Origin: Verrucomicrobiia bacterium
GTDB lineage: Bacteria > Verrucomicrobiota > Verrucomicrobiia > Palsa-1439
Length of the DNA stretch: 64,000 nucleotides
Reading direction: 5' to 3'
NCBI GenBank assembly: GCA_035577545.1
Contig: DATLVI010000022.1
Coordinates: 62,001-126,000, forward strand
Shown here: positions 50,370 to 58,853 of the stretch, one piece after another
Layout: each line of letters begins with the position of its first letter
How positions within the stretch are numbered: position 1 is the first letter of the stretch
Position numbers and translations under genes: made by a program
Notes under the pieces: generated by a model
The model's input: only the letters and a program-made list of their open reading frames with translations
What the model was told of the DNA's origin: nothing
Databases searched by the model: none

Positions 50370-51155
50370 TTAATCTTTATCAATGCCGCGGTGCGTGATG
50401 TTGTCGAATTCCAGTGTGACAGATGTAACGATACCGTAGTCGGCCGCGGCACCGGTGACGCCAATGGGGACAGCGACGAGAAACTCCAGGTTCTTTCTCG
50501 GTTTCCAAATCAGCTCAGGCGTCACGTAATACAGGGTGCGGTCATGGTTCGACTCGCCATTGCCTTCGAGCGCCAGGAACCAATGTTTGATCGGGTAAAC
50601 CAACGCGACATTGTACTCGAAGTCGTCGCGAGGCTCTTCGCCCGCGTCGGTGACAGCGCGTTGCCACCCGCCATTAAGTTGGACGTTGAGCGGACCGAGC
50701 CAGGTGCTTGCGGTGAAGAACGGCTCCAGCGTGAGCCGGCCTTCGCCGAGATCGTGCAAGCGGTCACCGGTCGGGATTCCCACCGCGAGGCCGACATCGA
50801 GCGCCAGGGGCTTTTCGCCGACGGGGATGACGCCGTAACGCGTGGCCACTTCGACATCGCCGATGCCATTGGCGGCTCGCGCTGCATTGGGGTTGACGAA
50901 CTGATAGGGCACCTCGGCATCAAGCTCCCAACGGTCGGTCAAGCCGTATTCGAGCTCGGCCGCCGCGGTGATTTGTTTCTGGTCGTGGAATTTGAAAAAC
51001 CGGAAATCCGCGGAACTCTGGAATTCATCGGCGTCCTGCAAGGTGATCGAACGGGTGATTGCCAATTCTTCCGGCAATGGTTTCTCGTCCTGCGCCTCCT
51101 GCGCCAGGACACAGGAGAGGGGAGCTAGCAACGCAGCGAGCAGCAGCGCCTTCAT
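50370..51155 (-). CDS. outer-membrane beta-barrel, transporter-like
   Basis: A 261-residue protein with a signal peptide (to residue 18, VLA-Q) and beta-strand pairs such as AELEYGLTDRWELDAEVPYQFV, LALDVGLAVGIPTGD and NVALVYPIKHWFLALEGNGES, typical of small outer-membrane channels of the phenol-degradation/transporter type. Ends with SVTLEFDN followed by a polar tail. Overlaps the hemQ stop by four bases, so co-transcribed. Substrate unknown. Confidence 0.7.
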   Translation of the reverse strand: MKALLLAALLAPLSCVLAQEAQDEKPLPEELAITRSITLQDADEFQSSADFRFFKFHDQKQITAAAELEYGLTDRWELDAEVPYQFVNPNAARAANGIGDVEVATRYGVIPVGEKPLALDVGLAVGIPTGDRLHDLGEGRLTLEPFFTASTWLGPLNVQLNGGWQRAVTDAGEEPRDDFEYNVALVYPIKHWFLALEGNGESNHDRTLYYVTPELIWKPRKNLEFLVAVPIGVTGAAADYGIVTSVTLEFDNITHRGIDKD

Positions 51156-51847
51156 CCGAGCGTCGCCAGGACCTCGTTAATACTGCCCCGAATGCAGGTA
51201 AAGATTGGCGTGTCGCGCAGCGTATACTTGCGCACTTCGTGCTCGCGCATTTCCATGACGAGATCGATGAAGTCCTGGGGTTTGTCGCCCTCGAACGCGA
51301 CGACGAACTCGGGATCGTCGAGGCCGAAGCAATAAATGGTGTTGATCTTGATGCTGGGGTAGCGATGCCCGGTCTCGATGTGCACATTCATCATCCGCTG
51401 GCGTTCTTCCTTCGAGATAAGATACCACTCGCTGGTTTTCCAGAAGGGATAGATGAAGATGTATTTGTTCTGGCCCGGGATGACCCGACCCCGCCGACCC
51501 TCGCTGCCTTCATGTTCGTGGTGGTCCACGTACATCGAACGTTTCGTCATGCCGAGATAGCTGTAGGGGGTAGAGCACCACTTACCGAGGCTGGTGTTGA
51601 GCAGTTGCGTGCTCATCTCGGTGAAATCTTCCAGCCGCTCGCTGATGCGCCAGAGCACGAAGTCCGTGTCCGCGCGCGTTCCCACCGTTGTAAAGGGGAT
51701 CATCAGGACGCGGCCTTTCCAGTCCTTGACCACGCCCTCGAATTCACTTCGGCCACGGTCCCGCTCTTCACGGGACAGCCGCCGCCACGCCGGATCGGTT
51801 TTGAAGAAAAGGTAATTGACGTACTGCCGTTTGATTTCGTCGCTCAT
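51152..51847 (-). CDS. hemQ: coproheme decarboxylase (chlorite-dismutase family)
   Basis: ATG 51847 (MSDEIKRQYVNYLFFKTDPAWRR) is the true start; the frame extends upstream only as antisense to cbiX. The 231-residue protein has YPFWKTSEWYLISKEERQRMMNVHIETGHRYPSIKINTIYCFGLDDPEFVVAFE: Tyr of YPFWK is catalytic and His of NVHIETG is the proximal heme ligand. HemQ decarboxylates coproheme to heme b in the coproporphyrin-dependent pathway. The presence of a SirB/CbiX-like gene next to it is consistent with tetrapyrrole metabolism. Confidence 0.88.
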   Translation of the reverse strand: MSDEIKRQYVNYLFFKTDPAWRRLSREERDRGRSEFEGVVKDWKGRVLMIPFTTVGTRADTDFVLWRISERLEDFTEMSTQLLNTSLGKWCSTPYSYLGMTKRSMYVDHHEHEGSEGRRGRVIPGQNKYIFIYPFWKTSEWYLISKEERQRMMNVHIETGHRYPSIKINTIYCFGLDDPEFVVAFEGDKPQDFIDLVMEMREHEVRKYTLRDTPIFTCIRGSINEVLATLG

Positions 51848-51886
51848 GGTTGTCGAGGACACATTTAATGCTATACTGGCCCCGCG

Positions 51887-52288
51887 ATGCAACGGAAAAC
51901 AGGTGTCCTGATCTTCACCCACGGCTCGCGGCTCAAGGAAGGCAACGAGATCATGGTCAAACTCGTCGACCAGGTCCGCCAACAACTCGGCTACGACCTC
52001 ATCGAGCCGTGTTTCATGGAACTCGGCAAACCGCCCATCCCCGTCGCCATCCGCAAACTCATCCGCCGCGGCGCCAACCACATTTTTGGTTACGCCTTCT
52101 TCCTCGTCCCTGGCTCGCACCTGCGCGAAGACATTCCGTTCATTTTCGAACAAACCCTGAAGAAATTCCCCGGCGTCACCTACGAGATCAGCCCGCCCAT
52201 GATGTCCGACCCCACGATGATCGATTTCGTCGCCAAGCATGTGAAAAGCGCGCTGGCCGCAGAAGCTGAAAAATCGCGCAGTCTATGA
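51887..52288 (+). CDS. CbiX/SirB-like sirohydrochlorin chelatase
   Basis: A 133-residue single-domain chelatase of the CbiX-small/SirB type: LIFTHGSRLKEGNEIMVKLVDQ has the metal-binding His near residue 11, LIEPCFMELGKPPIPVAI, and IFGYAFFLVPGSHLREDIP with the second His near 82. Inserts Co or Fe into sirohydrochlorin for cobalamin or siroheme. Divergent from hemQ. The last 66 bases of its coding region recur at 53346-53411. Confidence 0.83.
   Translation: MQRKTGVLIFTHGSRLKEGNEIMVKLVDQVRQQLGYDLIEPCFMELGKPPIPVAIRKLIRRGANHIFGYAFFLVPGSHLREDIPFIFEQTLKKFPGVTYEISPPMMSDPTMIDFVAKHVKSALAAEAEKSRSL
52194..52259 (+). repeat. direct repeat, left copy (within cbiX 3' end)
   Basis: 66 bases (CGCCCATGATGTCCGACC to GCGCGCTGGCCG) that recur at 53346-53411 with five differences. 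They encode the CbiX C-terminus MMSDPTMIDFVAKHVKSAL. The two copies bracket the GH99-like gene. Confidence 0.75.
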
Positions 52289-53355
52289 ATAGCAAGGTGC
52301 TGACTCCACGCGTTGCCGGCCTTCTGGCCGCCGTCCTTGTTTACAGCACCGCTGCTGCGCAGGATCCGTTGCCACAGGGCCGCGACAACGTGCACTGGAA
52401 GAACATACCGCGGCAAGTCCTGGCATTTTACTACGGTTGGTACGGCAATCCCGCTACATCGGGCCGCTGGTTCCATTGGGAAAACGCGAATGAAACCGCG
52501 AAGAAGATCGGGAATTCGACCCATTATCCGGTCTTGGGCCCTTACGACAGCCACGATACCAAGGTGATTGAGCAACATTGTCGTTGGGCCAAAGCCGCCG
52601 GTATCAGCGGGTTCATCGCAAGCTGGTGGGCACCGGGAGATTTCCACGATCAGGGCCTGCCGTTGCTGCTCGACGCAGCACAAAAGAACGGACTTACAGT
52701 TACCGCGTATTTTGAAATCGTTCATCCGGAAAACGCCCCGAAGCCGGACGGCGCAGTCAAAGACGTGCTCTATCTCCTGGAACATTACGGCAAGCACCCG
52801 GCGTGGTTGAAAGTGAACGGCAAACCAGTCGTCTTTGTCTATTCACGCGCGATTAATCAAATTAAAGTGGATGGCTGGCTTCAGGTAATAAACGAGGTAA
52901 ATAAAAAATACCCCGGTGGCGCGATCTTCATCGGCGATCAAATCACCAAAGGCGCCGCGAGCGTCTTTGACGGCATTCACACTTATAATCCCACCGGCTC
53001 CACCGCCGGAAAATCGCCCGAACAGGTCCGCGCCTGGGCGCACGCCGCTTACCCCAACTGGATCCAAATCGCCGGAAAGAATCGCATCGCCTGTCTGACG
53101 GTCATCCCGGGCTACGACGACAGCAAATTAGGGCGCCCCGCGCCACGTCCGATTACGGACCGCCGGGACCGCGAAACCTGTCAGATTCTCTTCGAGGAGG
53201 CGGTCGCCGCCAATCCCGATTGGATTCTCATCACCAGTTGGAACGAATGGCATGAGGGGAGCGAGATCGAGCCTTCGCTTGAAAACGGCGAGCGCGCACT
53301 AAAAACGGTCGCCGCCTTCGCGCCAAATTTCTGTAGGTTGAGGCCGCGCCCATGA
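52285..53355 (+). CDS. GH99-like (endo-mannosidase type) glycoside hydrolase, exported
   Basis: A 356-residue protein with a signal peptide (to about residue 25, AAA-Q). The fold matches the glycoside hydrolase 99-like family: VLAFYYGWYGNP, FIASWWAPGDFHDQG, ASWAKAAGISGF-type segments, WLKVNGKPVVFVYSRA, FDGIHTYNP and SWNEWHEGSEIEPSLENG (near 318-335) holding the catalytic acid residues. Endo-alpha-mannosidase-type enzymes act on mannan chains. Its last codons (RPRP) lie in the right direct repeat, so its end was set by the duplication. ATG overlaps the cbiX stop. Confidence 0.83.
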   Translation: MNSKVLTPRVAGLLAAVLVYSTAAAQDPLPQGRDNVHWKNIPRQVLAFYYGWYGNPATSGRWFHWENANETAKKIGNSTHYPVLGPYDSHDTKVIEQHCRWAKAAGISGFIASWWAPGDFHDQGLPLLLDAAQKNGLTVTAYFEIVHPENAPKPDGAVKDVLYLLEHYGKHPAWLKVNGKPVVFVYSRAINQIKVDGWLQVINEVNKKYPGGAIFIGDQITKGAASVFDGIHTYNPTGSTAGKSPEQVRAWAHAAYPNWIQIAGKNRIACLTVIPGYDDSKLGRPAPRPITDRRDRETCQILFEEAVAANPDWILITSWNEWHEGSEIEPSLENGERALKTVAAFAPNFCRLRPRP

Positions 53356-53411
53356 TATCCGACCCCACCATCATCGACTTCGTCGCCAAGCATGTGAAGA
53401 GCGCGCTGGCC
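53346..53411 (+). repeat. direct repeat, right copy
   Basis: Second copy of the cbiX 3' segment, five mismatches in 66 bases. It starts at the GH99-like stop codon, which sits inside it (ATGA at 53352-53355). Confidence 0.75.
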
Positions 53412-53429
53412 GGGACACGCCGCAGTTGA
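53352..53429 (+). pseudogene. duplicate C-terminus of CbiX
   Basis: ATG 53352 reads MISDPTIIDFVAKHVKSAL then AGTRRS and TGA, matching MMSDPTMIDFVAKHVKSAL of the CbiX-like protein. It is either the original CbiX end displaced by insertion of the GH99 gene, or a left-over of a tandem duplication. Confidence 0.7.
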
Positions 53430-53434
53430 TGGTG

Positions 53435-54658
53435 TTACTGTGTCTCAAGCCTATTGAGTATCGCTTGCACACGATTGACTTCGTCTGTGTGACCCGAAGC
53501 CGAGAACCCCGCCAGAGCCTCCTGGTACGCAGCAACTGCTTCGACTTGCCTTTGGGGCTGGTTCGTAAGCAGTTGGCCAAGATTTTCCAAGCAGAGCGGC
53601 TTTTCTTCGGCAGACGCGAGCTGTAAAGATTTCTTAATTAGTTCCTCTGCTTCTTCCCAGCGGTTGGAATCGGTTGTCAACATGGCTCCCAGGGCGTTAT
53701 ATGCCAACGCACTATTCGGTGAAAGACGTATGACTTCTCGGCAAGTTTCTTGTGCGTCCAGCAACTTGCCTTGGTTGAACTGATGTCGGCCTTTGCCTTC
53801 TAGCAAGAAGTGCGCAAGCTGCTTGGAGGCCATCGCGTACGAGGGAGAGAGGCGAACTGCCTCTCGAAACTCCTGCTCGGCCTCGGTTAGGTTCCCCTGC
53901 ATCCAGTAGAGCGTGCCCAAATTGCCATGTACGTCATGGAAGCCTGGATTTAGCCGGAGAACTTCTTGAAATTCCTTTTGTGCCTCTCCTAGACGATCCA
54001 TCTGCATTAAGAACAAACCGAGCGCGTTATGGGTTTTGACTCTCTGCGGTTGAAGTCGCACCGCCTCTCGGTATTCTGCCTCTGCCTCTTTGACCCTTCC
54101 CCTTTGAAACAGGATGTCAGCAAAGGTGGTATGAGGCATTGCCAAACCGGGGTCGAGCCGCATGGCTTCGCGAAGATGCACTTCAGATTCGTCCAAACGA
54201 CCCAATGCGAGAAGTGAGGCGGCAAAATCATTTTGCAACTGAGCGATCGATGGGTTCAAATCGACGGCTTTGCGCATCCACTGTTCCGCTTCCACGGGAC
54301 GTCCCAGGAAGAACAACGCCCCTCCTAATCCTCCTGCGGCATAGGGAGAACTTGGCGCTAGCGCAACTGCCTTGCGGTACGCACGTTCCTGTTCGTCGTA
54401 TCGCCCAAGCATTTCCAGCGCGCCGCCGAGATGTTCCCAGCTCCATGCGTCATCTGGAACCAATACAACGCACAGTCGCGTCATCCGCTCGGTGTTGGTC
54501 CAATCGCCCGATCGTTCGTACGCGTAAGCCCTTCGACGCAAGTAGTAAGCGAGCCACTCCCGACTGAGCTTAAATGCTGCATACATAAGTGCGATGCAGG
54601 CAAATGCCGTGAGGCATACACATGCAACACGCCTACGTCTGTTTATTCCTGTCCGCAT
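53435..54658 (-). CDS. membrane-anchored TPR protein
   Basis: ATG 54658 (MRTGINRRRRVACVCLTAFACIALMY) gives a signal-anchor; the frame opens at 54682. The 407-residue protein has one N-terminal span (residues 11-30) and about nine TPRs (HLGGALEMLGRYDEQERAYRKAVALAP, then NLGTLYWMQGNLTEAEQEFREAVRLSP and similar). Probable periplasmic scaffold protein. Composition is AT-richer than neighbours. Confidence 0.78.
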   Translation of the reverse strand: MRTGINRRRRVACVCLTAFACIALMYAAFKLSREWLAYYLRRRAYAYERSGDWTNTERMTRLCVVLVPDDAWSWEHLGGALEMLGRYDEQERAYRKAVALAPSSPYAAGGLGGALFFLGRPVEAEQWMRKAVDLNPSIAQLQNDFAASLLALGRLDESEVHLREAMRLDPGLAMPHTTFADILFQRGRVKEAEAEYREAVRLQPQRVKTHNALGLFLMQMDRLGEAQKEFQEVLRLNPGFHDVHGNLGTLYWMQGNLTEAEQEFREAVRLSPSYAMASKQLAHFLLEGKGRHQFNQGKLLDAQETCREVIRLSPNSALAYNALGAMLTTDSNRWEEAEELIKKSLQLASAEEKPLCLENLGQLLTNQPQRQVEAVAAYQEALAGFSASGHTDEVNRVQAILNRLETQ

Positions 54659-54849
54659 GGAACGACATGGGGTCAGGTCCACCTATTATGTGATGAGGCA
54701 CCGGTGTCAGGTCCCATCATAAAACAGATTGGTTCCCAGCTTACTTTTAACCACTCGCCCCCACCCTAAGTCGTTGCGCAATTTAGTTCAAGATTGCGGT
54801 CATTGCCGTGAAGACGTGGGTTGTGATCTAACAGATTGTTGCCGGTGCG

Positions 54850-55035
54850 TTAGTTTGGAGGTGTGGCCGCTGCGTGTTGCCGCCTAAAGCTGTCCCGGAA
54901 CTTAAAGAATGCGCCGACTATGCCGGAGCAAACGGCCAACAGACCAATGATCAACAGGGGAGTTACCACGAAGCGTAGAAAGAATGCGTCAGCTTTGTCA
55001 TTCGGCGTCCTTCGATATAGCCATTTACGCTTCAT
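54850..55035 (-). CDS. small single-span membrane protein (61 residues)
   Basis: ATG 55035 (MKRKWLYRRTPNDKADAFFL) is preceded by a longer open frame to 55071. A basic N-terminus (positive-inside) leads to one span (residues 21-44, VVTPLLIIGLLAVCSGIVGAF), then a basic tail FKFRDSFRRQ. No family recognised. Weak ribosome site, so moderate confidence only. Confidence 0.4.
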   Translation of the reverse strand: MKRKWLYRRTPNDKADAFFLRFVVTPLLIIGLLAVCSGIVGAFFKFRDSFRRQHAAATPPN

Positions 55036-55350
55036 GGCACGATGCCGCAATATAGCTAGTCCTCCGGGCAAAGTCGAGTTGTGGATGCTGCCTAAAGTCG
55101 AGCGACGCGTAGCCGGCTCGTGCGCAGTTTCACCGCCGATGTTTGTTGGGTCAGACGTTGGTCGCGGTCGGGATCAGCCGTACAACGCTTGCAGAACGTC
55201 CCGGGGATTACGTGAAGCGACTTTGAGGAGTGCGCGGGCCGGGGCGCGGGGTTGACGTTGCGATGTAGTGGCGCCCGTCCTGGGCGTGTCCCCATTTACG
55301 ACGCCGGTCCAAGCCGCCGGGACGGCGGCAGCTACAATGATCTTTCTTCT

Positions 55351-55378
55351 GGACATCGGATTCCGATAATTGTATGAT
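55351..55378 (+). repeat. dispersed element P, copy B
   Basis: GGACATCGGATTCCGATAAT followed by TGTATGAT; 26 of 28 bases equal the copy at 10286-10313 (minus). Includes palindrome ATCGGA-T-TCCGAT and a TATGAT hexamer. Confidence 0.6.
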
Positions 55379-55481
55379 CCGGGGTGTGAGGCATCAGACA
55401 AGACGGCGCACGGAGTGCACGCCCTACCAAAAACCATTGTGAACGCCACGAGAGAGGAGAGAGACACCCATATACGTTTCT

Positions 55482-55600
55482 GCGAAACGAACCCATTTTG
55501 TTTTCGCACAGTTTTCGATGGATCGATTGTGTTTGCAGGAACTTATGCGGTTTGCAGACGAGTTTGCAAATGGGTTCGTTCTGGAAAACGAACCCATTTT
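55482..55600 (+). repeat. dispersed element H, copy B
   Basis: Half copy of the arm (CGAAACGAACCCATTTTG at 55484) and the full hairpin AAATGGGTTCGTT-CTGGAA-AACGAACCCATTT (55568-55599, 13-bp stem), followed by GGAGGGGGTTTTTGG. Corresponds in order, spacing (about 85 bases) and flank to 9838-9956 read on the minus strand. Confidence 0.7.
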
Positions 55601-55711
55601 GGAGGGGGTTTTTGGCGGATTTGGATGCCACAGGAGCGGAAAACAAAGCGAAATCTCGGATTGTGGAGGTACAAATATGGATTGGAGATTGCCGCGAAAA
55701 CATCATCGCGG

Positions 55712-55766
55712 GTTTGCCGCAAACGACAGCGGCGTCTCGTCGGACTCGGCCCCGTCCGACTCGGCT
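55712..55766 (+). repeat. dispersed element T, copy B
   Basis: GTTTGC-C-GCAAAC palindrome (55712-55724), GACAGCGGCGTCTC, then GTCGGACTCGGCCCCGTCC and GACTCGGCT. Shares its blocks with 10046-10130. Confidence 0.6.
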
Positions 55767-55917
55767 TTCGGTCGGATGAAGTGCGCGGTCGGGAGACCGG
55801 CGCACAACGGACAGAAGACATTTGTGGAAATGAACGGCGCGCGGTTAGCAACCGCAGCTACAAGGGGACAGAATTATGACGGGCAATCGAACGACGGCGG
55901 TTCCGGCCCGAATTTTC

Positions 55918-55946
55918 TTGAAGTCACATCGGGTTCTGCTTACGCT
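55918..55946 (+). promoter_or_regulatory. candidate promoter for the riboswitch transcript
   Basis: TTGAAG (55918-55923), 17-base spacer, TACGCT (55941-55946). It is 37 bases before the riboswitch P1 stem, so it would transcribe the complete aptamer. The -10 box is only a fair match. Confidence 0.35.
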
Positions 55947-55982
55947 CCGGGCAGTTCTTTGAGGTGCATTTATGTCTCAACA

Positions 55983-56137
55983 CGTCGGTGCAGGGAACGC
56001 CGTGAGATTCGGCGACAGTGGCGCTGCTGTAACTGGTTACGAAAGCCCAACCCCGAAAATATTCGGGGTGAAGAGCCATCCAAACGGAGAAGGCGGGCGA
56101 GTAGGTCTGAAGCCAGAAGTCAGAATAACGGCCGACG
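55983..56137 (+). promoter_or_regulatory. cobalamin (B12) riboswitch
   Basis: Class motifs are all visible: P1 CGTCGG (55983-55988) pairs with CCGACG (56132-56137); GGGAACGCC and GTGAGATTCGGCG form P3/J region; GACAGTGGCGCTGCTGTAAC is the core strand matching the consensus CTGNCGCNRCTGT; GGTGAAGAGCCA follows; and CTGAAGCCAGAAGTCAGAA is the conserved 3' core AGTCAG. It ends 39 bases before ATG 56177 and close to the AAAGGAG at 56161, so translational control is likely. Adenosyl- or methylcobalamin binding would switch off the downstream secreted proteins. Confidence 0.85.
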
Positions 56138-56176
56138 CGTGATCCAACAATCCTTCGAACCAAAGGAGATCGTGTC

Positions 56177-58054
56177 ATGTTCCGTCCCCAGGCCGTTGTT
56201 GTTTCTGCCGCAGTCTTTTGCTGGGCAGCGTTTGTTTCCGCGTCCACTCAAGCCAGCTCTTTCGCTGACTTCGTCGTTTCGTACAACCCCGGTACCAGCC
56301 CCGCGGCTGGTTTCACCAATACAACCGCGGTCCTCGGTGCGCCGACCGCTTCGGCAACAGTCACCGCTCCACCTTTCCAAAAAACCCAGATTCTCAGCCT
56401 GGGTTTCGGAGGTTCCTTGATCGTGGGGTTCAATTCGCCCGTCAGTAACAATCCGGCTAATCCATTCGGATTGGACTTCACGATCTTCAACAATTCGTTC
56501 TTTACCCTGTCGGGCAGTACTATTAATGGAGTCTTCACTCATGCGGGGTTGACCGTCTACGCCAGCCAGGACGATACGAATTTTTATCTCCTGAGCAGTT
56601 CCACCAATAACGGGGCCGGAGGTTTGTATCCTACGGCAGGCGCTGGCAATCCATTTCTGCCAGTCAACCCGGCGCTTGGCCTGTCGGCTTTTACGGGTGG
56701 AACAACATCGAACGCGTTGGCGTTGTACAACGGTTCTGCCGGAGGCGCTTCCTATGACCTCAGCAGCGCCATCGACACGAACAGCAATCCGGTGAACCTG
56801 AACTGGATCTCTTACGTGGAAATTATCAACACTTCCACAAATTCTGTCGGGGAAATCGACGCGTTCGCGGTCGTTCCCGAGCCATCGTCTCTCATACTTG
56901 TCGTCACCGCATCCTTGGGTGTGTTCGTGTTCAAGCGTCATCGCCGGCTTGTGTTGGGATTGGCCATCGCTGCATTTGCCGCGCAGTCAACTCTCGCCTC
57001 GACCAGCCTCACTGAAAACTTCTCCAGCAATCCGTTTGGCACCTGGTCATTCGGAATCGGAGACAACAGTAACAATCAGTTTACCTGGACCAATACACCC
57101 GGCGTTTACACCGGAGACTCAAACGGCGAACTGGACGTGCATCTGAATTCGTCCCTGCCGACGGCGCGGCTCCAGCGCCCGCTCGGCGTCATGGTGACGG
57201 ACACCAACGACTTCACGCTCACCACGCGCTTTAGTTTTCACATCATCAGCGCGCCGGGTGAGCAAGGGATGCAGATCGCCTTCGGGCTTGTGAACAGTTC
57301 GCTCACCGGCGGCGACCGCACCGGCACCTCCACCAACTTCAATAGTGACAACACATTCCACACCGTCGAGTTCAACTACTTCCCGAATGTCTCGACTTTC
57401 TTTAACTCAGGACCGACGCTCACGCCCGCAGTGACCGGAGCGCAGACCACCAGCAACGCCGATGCATTCGGCAATTTTGCTTCGATCTTCGGCCCGGATT
57501 CCGATCTCGGTGATAACACCAACGGTGTCACGGAGTTGCCGCAGGACGTCACGCTGGAAGCCACGCTGGCCTATGACGGCGCGAGCAAAACGCTGGCGCT
57601 GACAGTAAGCCAGGTGAATTCCAACGGCACGCTCACGCTCATCGACACGGAAGTGCCCTCGATGGATCTTGTCGCGAACGGTTACAACACCAACTTCCCT
57701 TTCAGGGTCGATACCCTGGCGATCATGGCCTATCAGGATGGGTTTACCACCACGAACGATCCATCCCTGGTCGCGGATCTGCGGTTCCAGGGATTTGATT
57801 TCACGACATCCGCCTCCGCGCCCCAGCCGCCGGGCTTCGTGTCGATCAGCATCGTTGGCACAAATGTCTCCCTGGCCTTCCCCACGATCGCCACCTCCCT
57901 TTACGATGTTCAGAGCAGGACCGACCTTGCGTCCGGATCCTGGAGCACTATTGCGAGCAACATCGTCGGCACAGGCGGGTTGGTAACTAACATCGATGTT
58001 GGCGGGGCCGTGGTGCCTCGTCGGTTTTACCGGGTTGGCTTACAGACCAATTGA
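56177..58054 (+). CDS. double exported protein: PEP-CTERM protein joined to a lectin-like protein
   Basis: One 625-residue frame contains two exported proteins. Residues 1-26 are a signal peptide; residues 27-232 form a surface domain ([31 protein letters not shown]). Residues 232-257 are a complete PEP-CTERM tail: VPEPSS, span [14 protein letters not shown] and basic KRHRR. This should be the end of the protein, but the frame continues with [18 protein letters not shown], a second signal-peptide-like core using the same basic residues, then a beta-sandwich domain (residues 275-525, [13 protein letters not shown]) and a C-terminal Verrucomicrobia-type domain ([15 protein letters not shown]). 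GTG at 56951 could start a separate second protein. Confidence 0.8.
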   Translation: MFRPQAVVVSAAVFCWAAFVSASTQASSFADFVVSYNPGTSPAAGFTNTTAVLGAPTASATVTAPPFQKTQILSLGFGGSLIVGFNSPVSNNPANPFGLDFTIFNNSFFTLSGSTINGVFTHAGLTVYASQDDTNFYLLSSSTNNGAGGLYPTAGAGNPFLPVNPALGLSAFTGGTTSNALALYNGSAGGASYDLSSAIDTNSNPVNLNWISYVEIINTSTNSVGEIDAFAVVPEPSSLILVVTASLGVFVFKRHRRLVLGLAIAAFAAQSTLASTSLTENFSSNPFGTWSFGIGDNSNNQFTWTNTPGVYTGDSNGELDVHLNSSLPTARLQRPLGVMVTDTNDFTLTTRFSFHIISAPGEQGMQIAFGLVNSSLTGGDRTGTSTNFNSDNTFHTVEFNYFPNVSTFFNSGPTLTPAVTGAQTTSNADAFGNFASIFGPDSDLGDNTNGVTELPQDVTLEATLAYDGASKTLALTVSQVNSNGTLTLIDTEVPSMDLVANGYNTNFPFRVDTLAIMAYQDGFTTTNDPSLVADLRFQGFDFTTSASAPQPPGFVSISIVGTNVSLAFPTIATSLYDVQSRTDLASGSWSTIASNIVGTGGLVTNIDVGGAVVPRRFYRVGLQTN

Positions 58055-58065
58055 GTGAGCCCAAT

Positions 58066-58812
58066 ATGAAGCGTCGAGGATTCACGCTGATCGAACTGCT
58101 GGTGGTCATCAGCATCGTGGGCCTGTTGGCGGCGATGCTGCTGCCCGCGCTCAAACAGGCGCGCGAATCAGCGCGCGCCTCTTCCTGCGCATCCAACCTC
58201 CGCCAGATGGGGTTGGCGACCCAGATGTACGTGGACGATTACGGAAGATACTTTACCTATTTCACCATGCAGGGGGCAAATCGGCTGTGGTATTTTGGCC
58301 TGGAGTCACCCTACAACTTCAACGGGCCACCGGGCTCGCGTCACATCGACCTGACAAAGGCGAAACTTTATCCGTACATCCAATCGCTGCATGGGGTCGA
58401 GGTCTGCCCCAGCTACAATTATCGCTCGCCGTTGTGGCGACAAAAGTTCGACCAGATCACGTACGGCTATGGTTTCAACATCTACGGCCTCACCACGAAC
58501 AACGTCGGCAGAACCCAGTCCGACGTGCGCAATCCGTCACGCATCATCTGTTTCGCGGACACGGCACAGATCAACACGTTTCAAGCACCGGCGTCACTGG
58601 CTCACCCCATGTTGGAGGAATCTTATTTTGTCGAGTACTCGAACCTGGTGATCCCGACCACGCATTTTCGGCACAACGGCTTTGCCAACGTCCTGTTCTG
58701 CGACAGCCACGTCGAACCCATGGCCTTGGCTCCAGGAACGATCGACACCCACCTGCCGCAGGAAAAAATCGGCCGTCTCAACGCAAACGGGGATACGACT
58801 TTATTTTGGTAA
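58066..58812 (+). CDS. pseudopilin-like protein, H-X9-DG type
   Basis: ATG 58066 ([29 protein letters not shown]) is a type IV prepilin N-terminus with the G|FTLIE cleavage site; a non-ATG opening at 58051 is ignored. The 248-residue protein matches the Planctomycetes/Verrucomicrobia prepilin-like family, with [17 protein letters not shown] and a C-terminal [17 protein letters not shown] in which the usual DG is DS. Twelve bases after the PEP-CTERM double protein, so probably in the same B12-regulated transcript. Such proteins are processed by prepilin peptidase and may form pseudopilus tips. Confidence 0.85.
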   Translation: MKRRGFTLIELLVVISIVGLLAAMLLPALKQARESARASSCASNLRQMGLATQMYVDDYGRYFTYFTMQGANRLWYFGLESPYNFNGPPGSRHIDLTKAKLYPYIQSLHGVEVCPSYNYRSPLWRQKFDQITYGYGFNIYGLTTNNVGRTQSDVRNPSRIICFADTAQINTFQAPASLAHPMLEESYFVEYSNLVIPTTHFRHNGFANVLFCDSHVEPMALAPGTIDTHLPQEKIGRLNANGDTTLFW

Positions 58813-58853
58813 AGGAACGCAAATCTCCACGCAAAGAACCGCCGCACGCTCGA

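Larger units (their letters stand above)
55072..55917. other. gene-free region with dispersed repeats
   Basis: About 850 bases with no supported gene. It carries element P (55351-55378), element H (55482-55600) and element T (55712-55766), in the same relative orientation as on the minus strand at 9838-10313. Frames spanning it are by-products of the repeats. Also contains direct GGTCAGG-type motifs just before it at 54668-54715. Confidence 0.65.

Noticed and set aside
51848-52240. N-terminal extension of hemQ
   Set aside because: These codons are antisense to cbiX; family alignment starts at ATG 51847.
55518-56420. 300-codon open frame on the plus strand
   Set aside because: It runs through element H, element T, the riboswitch and the start of the PEP-CTERM gene, all explained otherwise; its translation is low-quality and Arg/Ser rich.
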